DNA of 64,000 nt from Acinetobacter sp. MB5 (GCF_003261585.1 NZ_POVU01000007.1:1-64000), one strand, 5' to 3'; numbered from the stretch's first letter, positions 16,145 through 24,603 are shown. Translations and numbers: made by a program. The notes: generated by a model from the letters alone, not told the origin.

Positions 16145-18058
16145 TTACATAAAACTGGAATACCTATCTATAAGCTGCTGATGATCATGAAATTTCATAA
16201 AAGGTTCGAGAGTTGAAAAGATTTCTTCTTTCAATCTGAAGTCTATCCATGATTCATCGAAAGAAATGCATTCCGCCATTACTCTAAAAATATGTTCAAT
16301 TTCATGATTGTTCATTAAAAAAATTTTCTCTTGAACTCTACACTGAAGAGAGCTAAGTAGCGATTTTAAATTAGAAAAATTTTCATTATAAAAGTCAAGC
16401 TTAGAAGAAATATATGAAAAATGCCCTCTTTCTTTTTCGACTAAAGAAATAAGGCATAGATATAGTTGTGCAGTTTCATCAGTTGTGAAATAAGCTCGGC
16501 TACTTCTAGGTGAGATATAAAATTCTTGTAGTACTTCTATAGTTTTTAAGATGCCTAAATTACGAAAATTATAATCTCTTTGTAAGGAAAACTCACGAAT
16601 ATCTCGAATATAACCAGAATCTTCTAAATTACTTATTTTATTATTTTTTTTGCAAAAACTAATAAAATAAGTAATAAGTTTTTTCTTACTACGCCATTCA
16701 ATAACTTTAGGGATAAATTTTTTCGTTATCCATTCGAATGAAGTTTGACAAGACCACCACTTTTCTTGAGAAATGGGAGTTTTACAAATTGGAGGTTGCC
16801 ATAATAAGGTTAGTTCATCATCTCCATTCAGATTTTCAATATTTTCTGCCCAAAACATACCGTGATAAACATCTTCTATAGGTTTATTTTTTTCTCCTGT
16901 ATAAAGTTGTATAAAATTCCTAGATGCTGAAAATATATGCCATTCAGTACTTCCCATATCGACATCATGTACATTTGTAAACTTAATCATTAAGTCCCAT
17001 ATTTCTTGAGATACAGTACATAAGGCGATGTGTGTTTGACCATGCCATAACACAAAAGGAAAGTTAAAAGCTTGCCACTCATCTTCAAGTTTTTGTATAG
17101 CTGTGAGGTATGCGGCGCTAATAATGTCTGAGACTTGTGCCACTTGCTTAATAGCTTCAATTGGGAGATTGAAACGACAATTTTGTAAATCGATAATTGT
17201 AGATTCGTTTAATTGGTCATGAATATAAAATGGTCTATAGCGAGAACTGATAGGTTCTCCTGAATTTCCTAAGAAGTTTTCTAGCATCCATTTATTTTCA
17301 AGAATAACGTCTACCCCATGAGAATCATGAGTTTTAATTGTTATATTTGCGGAGCCGATATGACTCTGGGTTGGCAATAGTGCCGAAATTTCTACCCATT
17401 TCTTTTTAATTTTCCAATTTCTATTATCATTAAATATTTCGTCAAAATCTGAATAATTTATTGAAGAATAGTGTAGGAATTCATTGGCAGATTGTCGATT
17501 GTTTTCATTGGGGTCGATTATGGCTTTATGTAAGGTCTCAATGAAGTGTGTCCTCAACATCCATTCATTATAAAAGTGACTTTCTAAAGCCATTGGAAAA
17601 AATTTACTGATTATATCTGGATATGGCTGTGACTTAATTGTTAATGTTTCACCAGTCCATAACTCTGCTTCAATTCCTAAAGCATGTAGTTCTTGGTGTA
17701 TTTCATCCCATTTCATCCAAATCTTTCTTGGTACTTCTTCTTGTGCAATGATAATTACATATTTTGTTATTGTTGAGATTAAATCATTTTGTTTAAACTT
17801 TTTTATAGTGTTATCTAACTCTTGAATTGATAAATTTCTCCAACGTTTACATTCAAATGCAACAAGCTTGTTAGAGGAAGTGGAAAAATTTGCGCATATA
17901 TCAAGCCCACCTTGGTAGTGCCCATTTCCTTTAATTCGATGTACATTATTTATTTCTTTATCTTTGTGAAGTAGCCATACGCAATATTGCTCAAATTGTT
18001 CACTTGTAAGTTGTGTAAAAGGCAAGTTTATAGCGTTAATTGGTATATAGTCTTTCAT
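16145..18058 (-). CDS. Large protein with Mrr-like PD-(D/E)xK nuclease domain
   Basis: The 637-residue product begins with a restriction-endonuclease-type domain: L-T-S-E-Q-F-E-Q near 18-24, G-G-L-D-I at 50-54 and F-E-C-K-R-W at 68-73. D53, E69 and K71 fit the PD-(D/E)xK catalytic set used by Mrr-type and other defence nucleases. The remaining ~450 residues are of unknown family, acidic to neutral and without membrane segments. The gene is transcribed alone, divergently from the D12 methylase across 144 bases of AT-rich DNA. It could be a type IV restriction enzyme or the nuclease part of a single-gene abortive system. Confidence 0.72.
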   Translation of the reverse strand: MKDYIPINAINLPFTQLTSEQFEQYCVWLLHKDKEINNVHRIKGNGHYQGGLDICANFSTSSNKLVAFECKRWRNLSIQELDNTIKKFKQNDLISTITKYVIIIAQEEVPRKIWMKWDEIHQELHALGIEAELWTGETLTIKSQPYPDIISKFFPMALESHFYNEWMLRTHFIETLHKAIIDPNENNRQSANEFLHYSSINYSDFDEIFNDNRNWKIKKKWVEISALLPTQSHIGSANITIKTHDSHGVDVILENKWMLENFLGNSGEPISSRYRPFYIHDQLNESTIIDLQNCRFNLPIEAIKQVAQVSDIISAAYLTAIQKLEDEWQAFNFPFVLWHGQTHIALCTVSQEIWDLMIKFTNVHDVDMGSTEWHIFSASRNFIQLYTGEKNKPIEDVYHGMFWAENIENLNGDDELTLLWQPPICKTPISQEKWWSCQTSFEWITKKFIPKVIEWRSKKKLITYFISFCKKNNKISNLEDSGYIRDIREFSLQRDYNFRNLGILKTIEVLQEFYISPRSSRAYFTTDETAQLYLCLISLVEKERGHFSYISSKLDFYNENFSNLKSLLSSLQCRVQEKIFLMNNHEIEHIFRVMAECISFDESWIDFRLKEEIFSTLEPFMKFHDHQQLIDRYSSFM

Positions 18059-18202
18059 AAATTTGTACTAAAACTAATGTTTGATAATTAGTCTAAATAT
18101 ATATTATTACTATTTTTTTTGTAAAAATATCATTAGACGTTATGTGGATTTCTACATTTACTTGTCATTGACAACATAGTCAAAAATGACGATACTTTAA
18201 AA

Positions 18203-18889
18203 ATGAAATATCCAGGTGGAAAAGGAAAGTGCTATCAGCACATCATTAATTTAATGCCAGTGCATGATACCTATATTGAATCACATTTAGGTGGTGGTTC
18301 AGTCATGCGTAATAAAAAACCAGCTCAACGTAATATTGGTATTGATGTTGATTCAAAAGTAATTGGCATGTGGGAAGAAAATTTTCCAAATATATGTGAG
18401 TTAATTTTAGGTGATGCATTATCTTTTTTGAAAAATTATAGCTTTGATGGTAATGAGCTTATATATGTTGACCCTCCTTATTATCCTGATACTCGGCGCA
18501 ATACAAAGATATATACTCATGAGTATACTCATGATGATCATGGGAAACTTCTTTCATTACTTAAGATACTTCCCTGTAAAATTATAATTTCTGGTTATGA
18601 TCATCCTTTTTATAATGAGCAACTACAAGGCTGGAAAAAAATAAGTTTTCAAGCGAAAACACATGCAGATACGAGAGAGGAGACAGTCTGGTTCAATTTT
18701 GACGAGCCAAAAATTTTGCATGATAGTAGATATTATGGAAAAAATTTCCGTGAGCGACAGACATTAAAGCGACGTCAAGAACGTCTCTATAAAAAAATTC
18801 GGGAAATGAATTCAATTGAGAGAAATGAATTACTTCGCTGGATAAATACAGAATATTCAGAAGAGTTAGGAGAAATCTCATGCAATTAG
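18203..18889 (+). CDS. D12-class DNA adenine-N6 methyltransferase
   Basis: The 228-residue protein starts with the Dam/D12 motif K-Y-P-G-G-K-G-K and has Y-I-E-S-H-L-G-G-G-S (motif I) and IYVDPPYYPDTRR (motif IV, DPPY). It is shorter than typical Dam (about 270 residues), so the target-recognition region is reduced. The last 10 bases overlap the OGG-like gene, which implies a two-gene operon. It would methylate adenine in DNA. The role could be protection of host DNA in a system with the glycosylase or with the divergent Mrr-like nuclease. Confidence 0.88.
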   Translation: MKYPGGKGKCYQHIINLMPVHDTYIESHLGGGSVMRNKKPAQRNIGIDVDSKVIGMWEENFPNICELILGDALSFLKNYSFDGNELIYVDPPYYPDTRRNTKIYTHEYTHDDHGKLLSLLKILPCKIIISGYDHPFYNEQLQGWKKISFQAKTHADTREETVWFNFDEPKILHDSRYYGKNFRERQTLKRRQERLYKKIREMNSIERNELLRWINTEYSEELGEISCN

Positions 18890-19701
18890 GTGTTATTTAT
18901 TTGGAACATACTAACATTAGTTTGGAATTTCCTGACGCTAATTCTTATGTTCTGCCTGGGGTAAAGTGGGGAGCTATTGAAACATTTCTTACACCAGCAT
19001 ATTGGGCTTTTCAAGTTTATTCTCAGAGATTATGCGGTACTAAAATTAATTATAAACTAGGCACAACCTTGAAAGAGGAAACAGCAGCTTGTTTACTAGG
19101 AGGGCATGGTATTCCTGCTCAAGTTGGAATTTGTGCTTTTAACCATCTGAAAAATAATGGTATATTTAATAACACTAATTCAACAGAAGATTATATTTAT
19201 AAATTACTATCTGAGCCAATTAATTTAGATGGGAAAAAAATAAAGTATCGTTTTGCTAAGCAAAAAGCTAAATATTTGGCTAATGCATTAGAGCAGCTTT
19301 CTCATGAAATTCCATCATTTAAAACAGGTCAGGAATTAAGAAACTGGTTGATGAAAATATCAGGAATTGGTTTTAAAACTGCTTCATGGATAGCAAGGAA
19401 TTGGTTGGATGCTGATGATGTGGCCATCTTAGATATTCATATACTTAGAGCAGGGATATTGGGTGGTTTTTTTAGCAGTAATTTAAGTGTAGATAAGAAT
19501 TATCTAGAACTAGAAGAGCAATTCCTAAAGTTTAGTAGTGGGCTTGGAATAAAAGCCTCAGAATTAGATGCTGTTATTTGGTTAGAAATGATGTCTTCCT
19601 CTTCAATTGTACATGAGCTTATAGAAACTAGTTTAATTAATGCTGATTTCAAAATGAAAAAAAGCAGGTTGCAAACTATTCAGTTACAAATTAGTATCTA
19701 A
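18880..19701 (+). CDS. OGG-like DNA glycosylase (HhH-GPD)
   Basis: The 273-residue protein has a helix-hairpin-helix and catalytic region of 8-oxoguanine glycosylases: MKISGIGFKTASWIARNW followed by D-V-A-I-L-D-I-H-I-L-R-A-G. The lysine after GIGF and the aspartate in ILDIH are the expected catalytic Lys and Asp. Upstream parts (EETAACLLGGHGIPAQVG) are less typical. It overlaps the methylase by 10 bases and the convergent SagB-like gene by 11 bases. OGG-fold proteins also occur in type IV CBASS loci, so a defence role in attacking modified or foreign DNA is plausible. Substrate is unknown. Confidence 0.8.
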   Translation: MQLGVIYLEHTNISLEFPDANSYVLPGVKWGAIETFLTPAYWAFQVYSQRLCGTKINYKLGTTLKEETAACLLGGHGIPAQVGICAFNHLKNNGIFNNTNSTEDYIYKLLSEPINLDGKKIKYRFAKQKAKYLANALEQLSHEIPSFKTGQELRNWLMKISGIGFKTASWIARNWLDADDVAILDIHILRAGILGGFFSSNLSVDKNYLELEEQFLKFSSGLGIKASELDAVIWLEMMSSSSIVHELIETSLINADFKMKKSRLQTIQLQISI

Positions 19702-20368
19702 TATCAATAGCATCTAATGCAGCCATTCCAACAGTAACTAGTTGATTTTCTTTGTCTATCTTTGTTGGTAATAGTGCACCGATAGGGCAGAAATTGATAT
19801 CCAAATAGCTTGAAACTAATGCAAGATTTCCAAGTAGGATGCCAGCATCTCTCCATACTAAACTTGTACCTTTAGAATATTTAGAAAGAGTCTTTTGAGG
19901 CTCTGCAATCAATATCATTAGACTTGCTTTACTGCAATCCAATATCTTTTCACAATCATTTCTAACATTATTAAAGTAATGGTTTTCATTGAGAATAGGT
20001 AGTAGACAATGTTGAAATGGATCATACCTCCACCACATATCTAGATTTGGTGAGTTTATTAGAATATGAATAGGGTGAATTGCTCCAGCAGATGGAACAG
20101 GCCTGAGAGATATAGGAAAACCCATTTCAGAATTCACTGCATCTTTGACACGATTTGTTAGCCAAAGAAGATCGGATAACTTTTCTATAGGTTTTTGGTT
20201 AAAACACCTTTTAGATTTTCGTTCAAATAAAACTTTAGTAAACGCAGTTGGTAAAAATTCTAAAGGTTCATTTAAGTTAATAAATTCACTATTAGTACTC
20301 CATTTATATGGTGAGTATTTATCTACTTTATTTTTGGGTATAGGATTACCTAAGTTTATCCAAGTCAT
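19691..20368 (-). CDS. SagB/ThcOx-like nitroreductase-family oxidoreductase
   Basis: The 225-residue protein has nitroreductase-family flavin-site signatures: E-R-K-S-K-R (49-54), P-S-A-G-A-I-H-P (92-99), W-R-D-A-G (172-176) and a late C-P-I-G-A. The SAG..HP motif is typical of SagB-type dehydrogenases that oxidise azoline rings in peptides. No YcaO cyclase is nearby. It is the last gene of the six-gene minus operon and overlaps the QueC-like gene by 23 bases. An FMN-dependent redox step on a base, nucleotide or modified peptide is inferred. Confidence 0.78.
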   Translation of the reverse strand: MTWINLGNPIPKNKVDKYSPYKWSTNSEFINLNEPLEFLPTAFTKVLFERKSKRCFNQKPIEKLSDLLWLTNRVKDAVNSEMGFPISLRPVPSAGAIHPIHILINSPNLDMWWRYDPFQHCLLPILNENHYFNNVRNDCEKILDCSKASLMILIAEPQKTLSKYSKGTSLVWRDAGILLGNLALVSSYLDINFCPIGALLPTKIDKENQLVTVGMAALDAIDIRY

Positions 20369-20951
20369 AGCCTACTTGCTCGAAGATTTCGAAATATTTA
20401 TTGCAGCCGCGACAGTTTCCACAAGTAACATCAGATTTATGACAACTATGTGCCCACGCTAGAAGATCAGCTGGAATTTGAGAAATCTGGATAAGCTCAC
20501 TAGTTGATAAATTTATTGCTGGTGCCTCTACAGTTAAACTACCCTCTTGTAAAAACATTAGTTGATCTATTGTCTTAATAAAGTCTAACGAACCATCAGT
20601 ATGTCCATTGTCCGTTTGTACTGTCCCAATAATAATTTTTGAAACATTTAAGGAAAGCATCTTCATACCAGCTAAGGTAATTAAAAGCTGGTTTCTATAT
20701 GGCCACCAATCTGTGGCTGGTGCATGTTCACTAACAGGGGTACCAGCCATATCACCAGAGCCAATATTTCTACAGTTAACTCTTAATACGTGATGTGGAA
20801 TATTTAAATATTGGCATATTGATCGAGAAGCAGAAATTTCAGCTTCTGCAGCAAGTTGACCATAATCAATGGTTAGTGCGTAATCCGGACGTTTCCACCA
20901 AGCAATTGCTGTAGAATCCATACCACCAGAAAGTAAAAGAACTGATTTCAT
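20346..20951 (-). CDS. QueC-like 7-cyano-7-deazaguanine synthase family protein
   Basis: The 201-residue protein has the PP-loop ATP site S-G-G-M-D-S (8-13), a P-Y-R-N (84-87) at the place of the QueC PGRN motif, and zinc cysteines C170, C177, C180 and C183. Classical QueC turns carboxy-deazaguanine into preQ0. QueC paralogues in the Qat and type IV CBASS defence systems have other roles. The start overlaps the stop of the PfkB-deoxyribosyltransferase gene (TAATG). No queD, queE or folE is nearby, so substrate would come from host queuosine synthesis. It is probably a defence paralogue rather than the housekeeping enzyme. Confidence 0.85.
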   Translation of the reverse strand: MKSVLLLSGGMDSTAIAWWKRPDYALTIDYGQLAAEAEISASRSICQYLNIPHHVLRVNCRNIGSGDMAGTPVSEHAPATDWWPYRNQLLITLAGMKMLSLNVSKIIIGTVQTDNGHTDGSLDFIKTIDQLMFLQEGSLTVEAPAINLSTSELIQISQIPADLLAWAHSCHKSDVTCGNCRGCNKYFEIFEQVGYDLDKLR

Positions 20952-22156
20952 TAACTAATTGCCAACCATAGAGTTTGATAAATAGCACTGACATAATCTT
21001 TATAGATTTTACAATCAGAACCTTCCATCATTTTTAGATTTTCTTCACTTTCACTTTCTGCATAGACTATTACAGGTTTATGAATTGCTCGAGCATATCC
21101 AATTTCATATATTGTTCCTGAGTCCATTCCATCACTTATAGCAAATAAAATGTCACATTCATGAACTCCTATAAGATCTTTTCGAACAACATCTTCAGCA
21201 CTTCCTTTACCTACATCATGATAAGGGGAAAAAACGTCTAGACCCAAATCAATTAAGTTTCTTCGGGCTTCTTCAACTAACCATAGTTGTGCTAGTGTAA
21301 AAAAAGGTCCGGCTAGATAAATTTTAGGTTTAAAGCCATTTTTAAACTTTTCAGAAAGTACTATAGGGGGAGGGGAATATTCTTTTAGCCGTTCAGGATT
21401 AATAAATCCTTCAGTTTCACAATAATATGCGGTAGCTTTTGACGCTTGTAAAGCAGCTTCATATGCACTCTTTTTTTGTTCCATCCAAGCATATCCAAAA
21501 TGGGCTACAAAATTATCTCCTGAGCCTATTTTAGATACCTTTTCTGTTTTAAAGGCTGGGACGTGGTTAATTTTATTGGTTTTGTGGTCGTAAACTAAAC
21601 AACCATCAGGACCCTTTTTAAGTATTACTATCTCGGCTTGTTGGGATACAGCTATCTGTAATAATAACTCTGAAATATCATCAATTTGAAACATTGATTT
21701 AGCTTCATATTGATTGAGTACAATAGCTAAATGCTTAGCTTTTGATCCATTTGAATAGAACAACTCCGCAGAAATGACATTTTGAGGATCATAGACAGCA
21801 TATTCACAGTTTATTATTGCTGTACCTTCCATAAAACCAAATCTAATAATATTCTCTGAGTTAATTTCTATAGGTGGATTGTCAGAGTTTTTATTGTAAA
21901 TTAAGGGTTCAGCAAGGCCATGAGTATAGTGAAATTTAATGTTTTCTGAAGTATGAATTGTTTCTAATATAAAATTGTCTAATTTAGCGCGAGTACTAAT
22001 TACATCTAAGATTTTGTCAGAGCAGTAAGATATGAGCTTTACATCCCCTCCCATAGCAGCTATGGCTGATGCCGCTCGCCCACCAGAACCAAAAATATTA
22101 TATCTATATGGATGCATACAATATTCTTCATATATTCCGCCTGCAATCGTTATCAT
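20951..22156 (-). CDS. PfkB-type kinase fused to nucleoside 2-deoxyribosyltransferase
   Basis: The 401-residue fusion has an N-terminal ribokinase/PfkB-like domain (about 1-265) with the signature G-S-G-D-N-F at 211-216, where D214 is the expected catalytic base. The C-terminal domain (about 277-401) has Y-L-A-G-P-F-F at 280-286 and D-S-G-T-I-Y-E-I-G at 345-353. E351 is at the place of the nucleophilic glutamate of nucleoside deoxyribosyltransferases. Such a pair could swap the base on a deoxynucleoside and phosphorylate the product. It is followed directly by the QueC-like gene. The fusion is unusual and central to the operon. Confidence 0.85.
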   Translation of the reverse strand: MITIAGGIYEEYCMHPYRYNIFGSGGRAASAIAAMGGDVKLISYCSDKILDVISTRAKLDNFILETIHTSENIKFHYTHGLAEPLIYNKNSDNPPIEINSENIIRFGFMEGTAIINCEYAVYDPQNVISAELFYSNGSKAKHLAIVLNQYEAKSMFQIDDISELLLQIAVSQQAEIVILKKGPDGCLVYDHKTNKINHVPAFKTEKVSKIGSGDNFVAHFGYAWMEQKKSAYEAALQASKATAYYCETEGFINPERLKEYSPPPIVLSEKFKNGFKPKIYLAGPFFTLAQLWLVEEARRNLIDLGLDVFSPYHDVGKGSAEDVVRKDLIGVHECDILFAISDGMDSGTIYEIGYARAIHKPVIVYAESESEENLKMMEGSDCKIYKDYVSAIYQTLWLAIS

Positions 22157-22167
22157 ATAAACCTCTT

Positions 22168-22494
22168 TTAATGCGTAATTGCTGATATTCTAATTCGGAC
22201 TTGCCCTAAGTTTATTTCTAATACTTTTCCTTGGTATTTTGTGCCTGATCTGAGACATTCTCGTAGTTTATTTAGAGAGGGAGATGCTATTCCACCAGCA
22301 ACTTCACCTTTATAAATTGCATAAACTGTAGTAATGTCATCTAGGATAAAATCTATATTTAAAATAGAGTCTTTTTCTAATTTTGAAATGACAGCTTCTT
22401 TTGGTGAACTTAGTTGTACTGTAATCACTAAATTTTCACACGAAACAAAATCTTGAATAATAGGTGTTCCACCCCCACCACCTGAACCAGACAT
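22168..22494 (-). CDS. Small protein with glycine-rich N-terminus
   Basis: The 108-residue protein starts M-S-G-S-G-G-G-G-G-T-P and then forms a compact, mostly beta protein (CENLVITVQLSSP, ILDDITTVYAIYKGEVAGGI, KVLEINLGQVRIRISAI). No family is recognised. It sits 11 bases before the kinase-transferase gene and 139 bases after the primase-like gene. The flexible N-terminus looks like a conjugation or docking tail, which is notable beside a QueC-like enzyme. A role as carrier or modified substrate is a hypothesis only. Confidence 0.65.
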   Translation of the reverse strand: MSGSGGGGGTPIIQDFVSCENLVITVQLSSPKEAVISKLEKDSILNIDFILDDITTVYAIYKGEVAGGIASPSLNKLRECLRSGTKYQGKVLEINLGQVRIRISAITH

Positions 22495-22633
22495 ATAGAT
22501 TAACTCTCACTAAAATAGTATTAAATGTGTACAAATAATACTTTATTTTTTATTCTCAATACAATCTTTATAATTTTAATTTTTAATGTATTTTAATAAA
22601 TATTATTTTTTATGGATTTATTTGATTTTTATA

Positions 22634-23212
22634 TTAATTTAATGATAGTTCGAGATTGGTTTTTTGGGGGATTGATTTGTATATTCCAGAGTTATTAGAC
22701 CACCTTAGTGATGAAAACCCACTCATAATACGATGTCCGATCCAGCGATCATCAATTATAAGATTGGTTAATTTTGGAGGGTTGACTAGCAATAGAGAAC
22801 CCATAAAATTTAACCATTCTTTTTGAGTTAAAAGTTTGGATGAATATCCGTGAAAAGAATTTCCACTTCGATAAAATGTCATATTTGATAATATCTTATA
22901 ATCTATAAAATTCTTAAGCCTATAATAGACATCAATATTTAATTTTTCAGTATAAAAGTCAATCATTGGTATATGGTAGGTTTTTCCATATTTTGTTTTA
23001 ATAATAGAGTGGAAGGCTAATTCTTGATTTTTTTCTAATGATTTAAGTGTATTAGCTAAATATTCTAAGTTAAAATTAAGACCATCTACTTGATGAGTGA
23101 TTCTTTCATCAGATAGACTATCTGGTAAATAAATATATTTAGATAATGAGTAAGTAGACTCATTATCTAAAAATGAATTTATGAAAAAATAGGGATGATC
23201 ATCATTTATCAT
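22634..23212 (-). CDS. Small protein with primase-polymerase (AEP)-like motifs
   Basis: The 192-residue product has a pattern that resembles the archaeo-eukaryotic primase core: an aspartate in I-P-M-I-D-F-Y (81-87), R-S-G-N-S-F-H-G-Y (115-123, the s-x-H motif) and L-I-I-D-D-R-W-I-G-H-R (151-161), then L-R-W-S. It is much smaller than functional primases. It may be a reduced nucleotide-binding or nucleotidyltransferase relative. The start overlaps the dNTPase stop (ATGA). The assignment is by motif spacing, so moderate at best. Confidence 0.55.
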   Translation of the reverse strand: MINDDHPYFFINSFLDNESTYSLSKYIYLPDSLSDERITHQVDGLNFNLEYLANTLKSLEKNQELAFHSIIKTKYGKTYHIPMIDFYTEKLNIDVYYRLKNFIDYKILSNMTFYRSGNSFHGYSSKLLTQKEWLNFMGSLLLVNPPKLTNLIIDDRWIGHRIMSGFSSLRWSNNSGIYKSIPQKTNLELSLN

Positions 23213-24603
23213 TGAATTCTTATTCCTTCTAATAGTTGGTACATTTCCAATGCAAAGTCATCTGTCATACCTGAAATATAATCAACAATTAAGTGTGATC
23301 TGTATAGAATTTCATTTGTTTTATCAATCGTGACACAGTATGTATATTTTTTTACATGATTTTTAGGTAAGCATCTGTATAATCGCAACTCAAAGTCTAA
23401 TTTTAACTTTCTTGGGCCTACACCTTCGGAATTTTTACCTGTTATCAAACAGTTAAATTGATCTTGAGATAAATGCATTAGTGATTCAAAGTGTTTTAAT
23501 AGGCCTTGAATAATATTTCTTCCAGCTAATTCAATTTTTTCTGCTGATTCATGAGAGTAAATATTCTCTTTTGCAAAAGAAAAAACTTCATTGAGAACGT
23601 TATATATATCAGAATCTTTTGTGATAAGGTCTGTGCGATTATCACCTATTAAGATTTCATTGAGATTTAAGCAGAAGTTTTTTGCTGCTTCTTTTACAGC
23701 AGCGTTAATAATTGATGTTTTAAAACTGAGGAATTTAATATGCTCTGAGTTGAATTCCTGAATAGGAATATTAAAAATATTTTGAGTGTCTATGTTAGCG
23801 GAAGCAAAAAAACTAGAGAAATCAGTGATTATTTTTTCTTCTGATATAATTTGCTTTTCTATAGCATCTTCTAAGTCACTCATTGAATATGCAATTGAAT
23901 CAGCACTATCCATAATTAACATTAAAGGAAAGTATTTTCCATATCCCCATTTTATTGCTTTACAAGCATCTTCATAGCTTGCCTTACAAAGTTTAAAGAG
24001 ACCAATTTTTCCATCTACTTTTTCATCTATTGTATATGGATATTTAACTGTAGATAGTAGTAAAGAGCAGGTCAAATTTAATCCATATGAATCATTGCCA
24101 CTTAAAAGCCTAATTAATCTAAAGCCTTGTGGGTTGCCATCAAATTCATGTAAATCATGATCTATAATTTTTTTAATCTCAGGTTTGTCAAACCATTGTT
24201 GAATTGCTGTTTCTCCTAGATGTCCAAATGGAGGATTGCCAATATCATGTAGTAAGCAGGCGGTTTCCACTGTATTTATGAAGGCGATTATTTTATCAAA
24301 CGCTAAGTCTTTTATTTCGTGATCATTTTGAATAATTGAGATTATCTCTTGTGCGATATAGCGTCCTATATGTGATACTTCAATTGAGTGGGTTAATCTA
24401 CTGCGAACTGAAGCATTTGCTTCTAGTGGAAAAACTTGAGCTTTTTGTTGTAATCTCCTAAATGCAGAGGAGTTAATAACTCGACCTTTATCACTTTCAG
24501 TTGCTTCTAAAAGAGTTTCGACACCTTTGCTAGATTCTCTTAAGCGTATTGGCTGGATGAATGCAAGTAAATTGTCAATTTGAGTTTTAGATATTTTATT
24601 CAT
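23209..24603 (-). CDS. dGTPase-like HD-domain dNTP triphosphohydrolase
   Basis: The 464-residue protein has the dGTPase layout: R-R-L-Q-Q-K-A-Q-V-F-P-L near 49-60, H72 in R-L-T-H-S-I-E-V, H119-D120 in L-L-H-D-I-G-N-P-P-F-G-H, and D235 in D-S-A-D-S-I-A-Y. The metal-binding HD site is therefore complete. These enzymes hydrolyse dNTPs to nucleosides and triphosphate, and family members act as phage defence by draining dNTPs. It is the first gene of the six-gene minus operon, and its stop overlaps the next start. Here it could also feed deoxynucleosides to the downstream deoxyribosyltransferase. Confidence 0.88.
   Translation of the reverse strand: MNKISKTQIDNLLAFIQPIRLRESSKGVETLLEATESDKGRVINSSAFRRLQQKAQVFPLEANASVRSRLTHSIEVSHIGRYIAQEIISIIQNDHEIKDLAFDKIIAFINTVETACLLHDIGNPPFGHLGETAIQQWFDKPEIKKIIDHDLHEFDGNPQGFRLIRLLSGNDSYGLNLTCSLLLSTVKYPYTIDEKVDGKIGLFKLCKASYEDACKAIKWGYGKYFPLMLIMDSADSIAYSMSDLEDAIEKQIISEEKIITDFSSFFASANIDTQNIFNIPIQEFNSEHIKFLSFKTSIINAAVKEAAKNFCLNLNEILIGDNRTDLITKDSDIYNVLNEVFSFAKENIYSHESAEKIELAGRNIIQGLLKHFESLMHLSQDQFNCLITGKNSEGVGPRKLKLDFELRLYRCLPKNHVKKYTYCVTIDKTNEILYRSHLIVDYISGMTDDFALEMYQLLEGIRIQ

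Noticed and set aside
19691..20368. SagB-like gene as part of an azole-peptide biosynthesis cluster
   Set aside because: No YcaO cyclase, E1-like gene or precursor peptide of the usual type is nearby.
20346..20951. DNA deazaguanine modification (Dpd) cluster
   Set aside because: No DpdA-type transglycosylase or Dpd restriction genes are nearby, only a QueC-like gene.
18880..24603. Type IV CBASS or Qat system
   Set aside because: QueC-like and OGG-like genes are present, but there is no CD-NTase or TGT-like gene (CBASS) and no QatA ATPase or TatD-like gene (Qat).
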